From positions 1-30,258 of the forward strand of contig DJVQ01000064.1 in NCBI GenBank assembly GCA_002441265.1: a stretch of DNA of 30,258 nucleotides, in the 5' to 3' direction. The position numbers and the translations under genes are program-made. Source of the stretch: Syntrophaceae bacterium UBA6252. Lineage in GTDB: Bacteria; Desulfobacterota; Syntrophia; Syntrophales; UBA6807. The notes below the pieces were generated by a model, which searched no databases, was not told the DNA's origin, and was given only the letters and a program-made list of their open reading frames with translations. How positions within the stretch are numbered: the first letter of the stretch is position 1; every line of letters begins with the position of its first letter. Of the stretch, positions 30,141 through 30,258 are shown one piece after another.

Positions 30141-30258
30141 CGGCATCGTAAAAAGTCCATATGCTGCGTTGCCCTTCATCCCTCGTCCCTGCGGCGTACC
30201 ATAAGTACGCCTCAGTCCTCGTTATTCGGGCGCCTTGCCTCTGGAGCTTTTTACTTTG
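30141..30258 (-). repeat. 118-bp palindromic dispersed repeat, copy B
   Basis: Reverse-complement orientation relative to copy A at 15808-15925 and of equal length up to the window edge, so it may continue beyond. The arms and the central hairpin stem are kept; the loop is TTATG instead of TTTTG. It lies upstream of the thiolase gene rather than after a stop codon within the window; a gene ending just outside the window cannot be excluded. Confidence 0.9.

Overview
GC-rich bacterial chromosome with short intergenic gaps. No rRNA, tRNA, CRISPR array, insertion sequence or phage gene was seen. The large set of anaerobic-style acyl-CoA genes (five acyl-CoA dehydrogenases, ETF, a BKACE-type keto-acid cleavage enzyme, an AbfD/HpaB-family protein, a CCG-domain Fe-S protein) and a sigma-54 activator suggest a strict anaerobe, plausibly a Desulfobacterota (Syntrophales-like) organism. 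That placement is inference; no marker gene is present.

Region 1 (2-6448, plus strand) is a nucleotide-sugar operon: GDP-mannose 4,6-dehydratase, GDP-fucose synthase, UDP-glucuronate decarboxylase, UDP-glucose 6-dehydrogenase, a UDP-glucuronate 4-epimerase-like enzyme and glucose-1-phosphate thymidylyltransferase. Together they would supply GDP-fucose, UDP-glucuronate, UDP-xylose, UDP-galacturonate and dTDP-glucose for surface polysaccharide. No glycosyltransferase lies in the window.

Region 2 (17086 down to 6507, minus strand) is an acyl-CoA degradation cluster. In transcription order it holds an isovaleryl-CoA-dehydrogenase-like enzyme, a repeat-filled gap, MaoC hydratase, a thiolase-fold protein lacking the nucleophile, a second thiolase-fold protein with the nucleophile, a DUF35 zinc-ribbon/OB protein, a CoA-transferase, another acyl-CoA dehydrogenase, an Fe-S/CCG protein, a dienoyl-CoA-isomerase-like crotonase and a cysteine desulfurase.

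Region 3 (17087-20558) holds a divergently transcribed sigma-54 activator (TPR-like + GAF + AAA+ + Fis-type HTH) and its control region. Region 4 (30084 down to 20589, minus strand) holds a thiolase and acyl-CoA dehydrogenase; an AbfD/HpaB-like protein and acyl-CoA dehydrogenase; and a BKACE - acyl-CoA dehydrogenase - EtfB - EtfA operon.

The main result is a candidate regulatory circuit. Sequences matching sigma-54 -24/-12 promoters (GG-N10-GC) lie before the region 2 operon (17215-17230), before the BKACE/ETF operon (24450-24465) and before the AbfD-like gene (27639-27654). The first two each have, about 90-120 bp upstream, a tandem pair of 16-bp dyads of the form TGTC-N3-AT-N3-GACA, with the same 18-bp centre spacing and a 10-bp (one helical turn) offset between the promoters. 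The activator gene sits beside the first pair, which also overlaps its own probable promoter. I infer that this activator switches on a dispersed acyl-CoA pathway of unknown substrate. A second notable element is a 118-bp imperfect-palindrome repeat (two full and two partial copies), two of whose copies abut the stop codons of acyl-CoA dehydrogenase genes.
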